DNA of 64,000 nt from CAVZYN01 sp963779515. GTDB lineage: Bacteria; Pseudomonadota; Alphaproteobacteria; Rhizobiales; Hyphomicrobiaceae. Position numbers and translations under genes: made by a program. The stretch covers positions 124,001 to 188,000 of the forward strand of contig CAVZYN010000001.1 of assembly GCA_963779515.1 (NCBI GenBank). Direction: 5' to 3'. How positions within the stretch are numbered: the stretch's first letter is position 1; each line of letters begins with the position of its first letter. Below the pieces are notes generated by a model that saw only the letters and a program-made list of their open reading frames with translations, ran no database searches and was not told the origin of the DNA. This document shows positions 63,018 to 64,000 of this stretch, one piece after another.

Positions 63018-63273
63018 GTCGTCTCCATCAGAATAGTTCGTCGCCCTGCGTTTCCCGGATGATAGCCGTTCGCATCATCAAGTCTTCGCGGGATTTTGTC
63101 ACGGCAGAGCCGCGTCTGTGCAACCTGGCGCACGGTGCGTGCGTGTGCGGCAGAAGCACTCAAGAACCACAGAACTTGTGAAGAGAGTGGACGATATCTC
63201 AATCTCGCCGCACAATTGGACGACACGACAGTCCGATTCCATCCTTTTGCTCATCGCTGCCCGGAGCTGTTTA

Positions 63274-64000
63274 TTGCGACGCCTTTGCACACTCTTGATT
63301 GCCGCTTTCGGGATCTGTCAGCCGGGATTGTCGCAGCCCACCGCGGCGGGGCCCGCTTTGCTGCTCGATACAGCGGACGGCCGCGTCCTCTATGCCGAGG
63401 ATCAGGACCATCTTTGGCATCCCGCGTCACTGACGAAGATCATGACGGCGTACCTGGCGTTCGAAGCGCTGAAGTCCGGTCAATTGACGCTCGACAAGAA
63501 AATTCCGGTTTCGGAGCTCGCGTACACCCAGCCGCCAAGCAAGATCGGCCTGCCGGTCGGGGGTGAGATCACCGTCGAACTGGCGCTCAAGGCGCTGATC
63601 ATCAAATCCGCCAATGATGTCGCCGTCATGCTGGCGGAGGCGATCGGCGGGTCGCACGATGCCTTTGTGCAGCGCATGAACGAAACCGCCAAGCGGCTTG
63701 GCATGGCGCGCACGGTGTTCGTCAATCCGAACGGGTTGCCGGCCGCCGACCAGGTAACGACCGCGCGCGACCTCGTGAAGTTGTCCCGCGCGGTGCTGAC
63801 GGATTTCCCGGAGCATGCCCAGCTCTGGTCCATGTGGAACATGCAGATCGGCCGCCGCCGTTTGTGGACCCACAACAACCTGCTGCGCACGTATGATGGC
63901 GCCGACGGCCTGAAGACCGGCTTCACATGTGACAGCGGCTTCAATGTCGTGGCCACGGCGACCCGCGATAACCGCCGGCTGATCGCGGTTGTGCTGGGCG
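63274..64000 (+). CDS. D-alanyl-D-alanine carboxypeptidase (S11), runs off the right edge
   Basis: At least 242 codons, open to the window end. The TTG at 63274 has a GGAG site seven bases upstream and begins RRLCTLLIAAFGICQPGLSQ, a normal signal peptide; a GTG at 63178 is in frame but lacks a good site. The catalytic motifs are all present: SxxK in HPASLTKIM, SxN in IIKSANDVAVML, and KTG in DGLKTGFT. It trims pentapeptides of peptidoglycan in the periplasm (DacA/DacC/DacD type). The C-terminal domain and anchor are outside. Confidence 0.92.
   Translation, partial: MRRLCTLLIAAFGICQPGLSQPTAAGPALLLDTADGRVLYAEDQDHLWHPASLTKIMTAYLAFEALKSGQLTLDKKIPVSELAYTQPPSKIGLPVGGEITVELALKALIIKSANDVAVMLAEAIGGSHDAFVQRMNETAKRLGMARTVFVNPNGLPAADQVTTARDLVKLSRAVLTDFPEHAQLWSMWNMQIGRRRLWTHNNLLRTYDGADGLKTGFTCDSGFNVVATATRDNRRLIAVVLG

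Noticed and set aside
63178..63273. GTG at 63178 as the start of the carboxypeptidase gene
   Set aside because: It has no ribosome site and would place a hydrophilic stretch before the signal peptide; the TTG at 63274 has a GGAG site.

Overview
The window looks like chromosome of a GC-rich alphaproteobacterium, most likely Hyphomicrobiales (inferred). The support is the gene content and signals: a serC-serA operon with a serC-type RNA leader, an imuA-imuB-dnaE2 mutagenesis cassette with a GTTC-N7-GTTC LexA box, a Zur-type palindrome at znuA, TctABC and TRAP solute uptake systems, and an rplU-rpmA-obgE neighbourhood. No rRNA, CRISPR array, integrase or intact insertion sequence was seen. One tRNA, Leu(CAA), is present.

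Layout. 1-1622: the N-terminal part of a YadA-like trimeric autotransporter adhesin that runs off the left edge. 1.8-9.1 kb: ribosome-rescue factor ArfB, an aspartate dehydrogenase-like gene divergent from a tctCBA tripartite uptake operon, then membrane and acetyltransferase genes. 9.3-15.6 kb: the obgE...rpmA-rplU block, interrupted by an RtcB-like gene and by a lower-GC two-gene insertion (10.6-11.9 kb) next to the remnant of an acetyltransferase gene that was once coupled to obgE. 15.9-19.4 kb: an ABC exporter and a MuiA-like protein. 19.6-21.5 kb: a three-gene cassette of a Tat-type Gly/Ser/Arg-repeat protein, an HprK-like kinase and a PqqD-like protein; this is the best candidate for an undescribed system. 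21.4-30.1 kb: serA, serC, an FAD oxidoreductase, a hydroxyacid dehydrogenase, tRNA-Leu, Trm112-like, LON-domain, CnoX-like and ProX-like genes. 30.3-37.8 kb: the SOS mutasome, with an extra hendecad coiled-coil gene between imuB and dnaE2. 38-42.5 kb: an L,D-transpeptidase and a zinc/nickel-type metal region. 42.7-53.4 kb: a TRAP-like binding protein, a fused indolepyruvate ferredoxin oxidoreductase, a nitronate monooxygenase, and a TRAP operon with two tandem binding-protein genes. 53.6-64 kb: a toxin-antitoxin pair, isovaleryl-CoA dehydrogenase, several small enzymes, and a D-Ala-D-Ala carboxypeptidase cut by the right edge.

How it fits together. Several cassettes show translational coupling by ATGA overlaps (tctC/tctB, GNAT/ICMT, kinase/PqqD, DUF1007/NicO, the 11.4 kb pair). 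The catabolic genes (TctABC, two TRAP systems, indolepyruvate oxidoreductase, isovaleryl-CoA dehydrogenase) suggest a heterotroph taking up organic acids and degrading amino acids.

Caution. Conserved genes are broken unusually often: rpmA, Trm112, the DUF6875-like gene, imuA and the acetyltransferase remnant have single-base frame changes, and the 11.4 kb gene has an in-frame stop. Some are probably assembly indels. The imuA break coincides with a 58-bp palindrome, and dnaE2 carries a second hairpin element inside its coding sequence, so at least those two may be biological.
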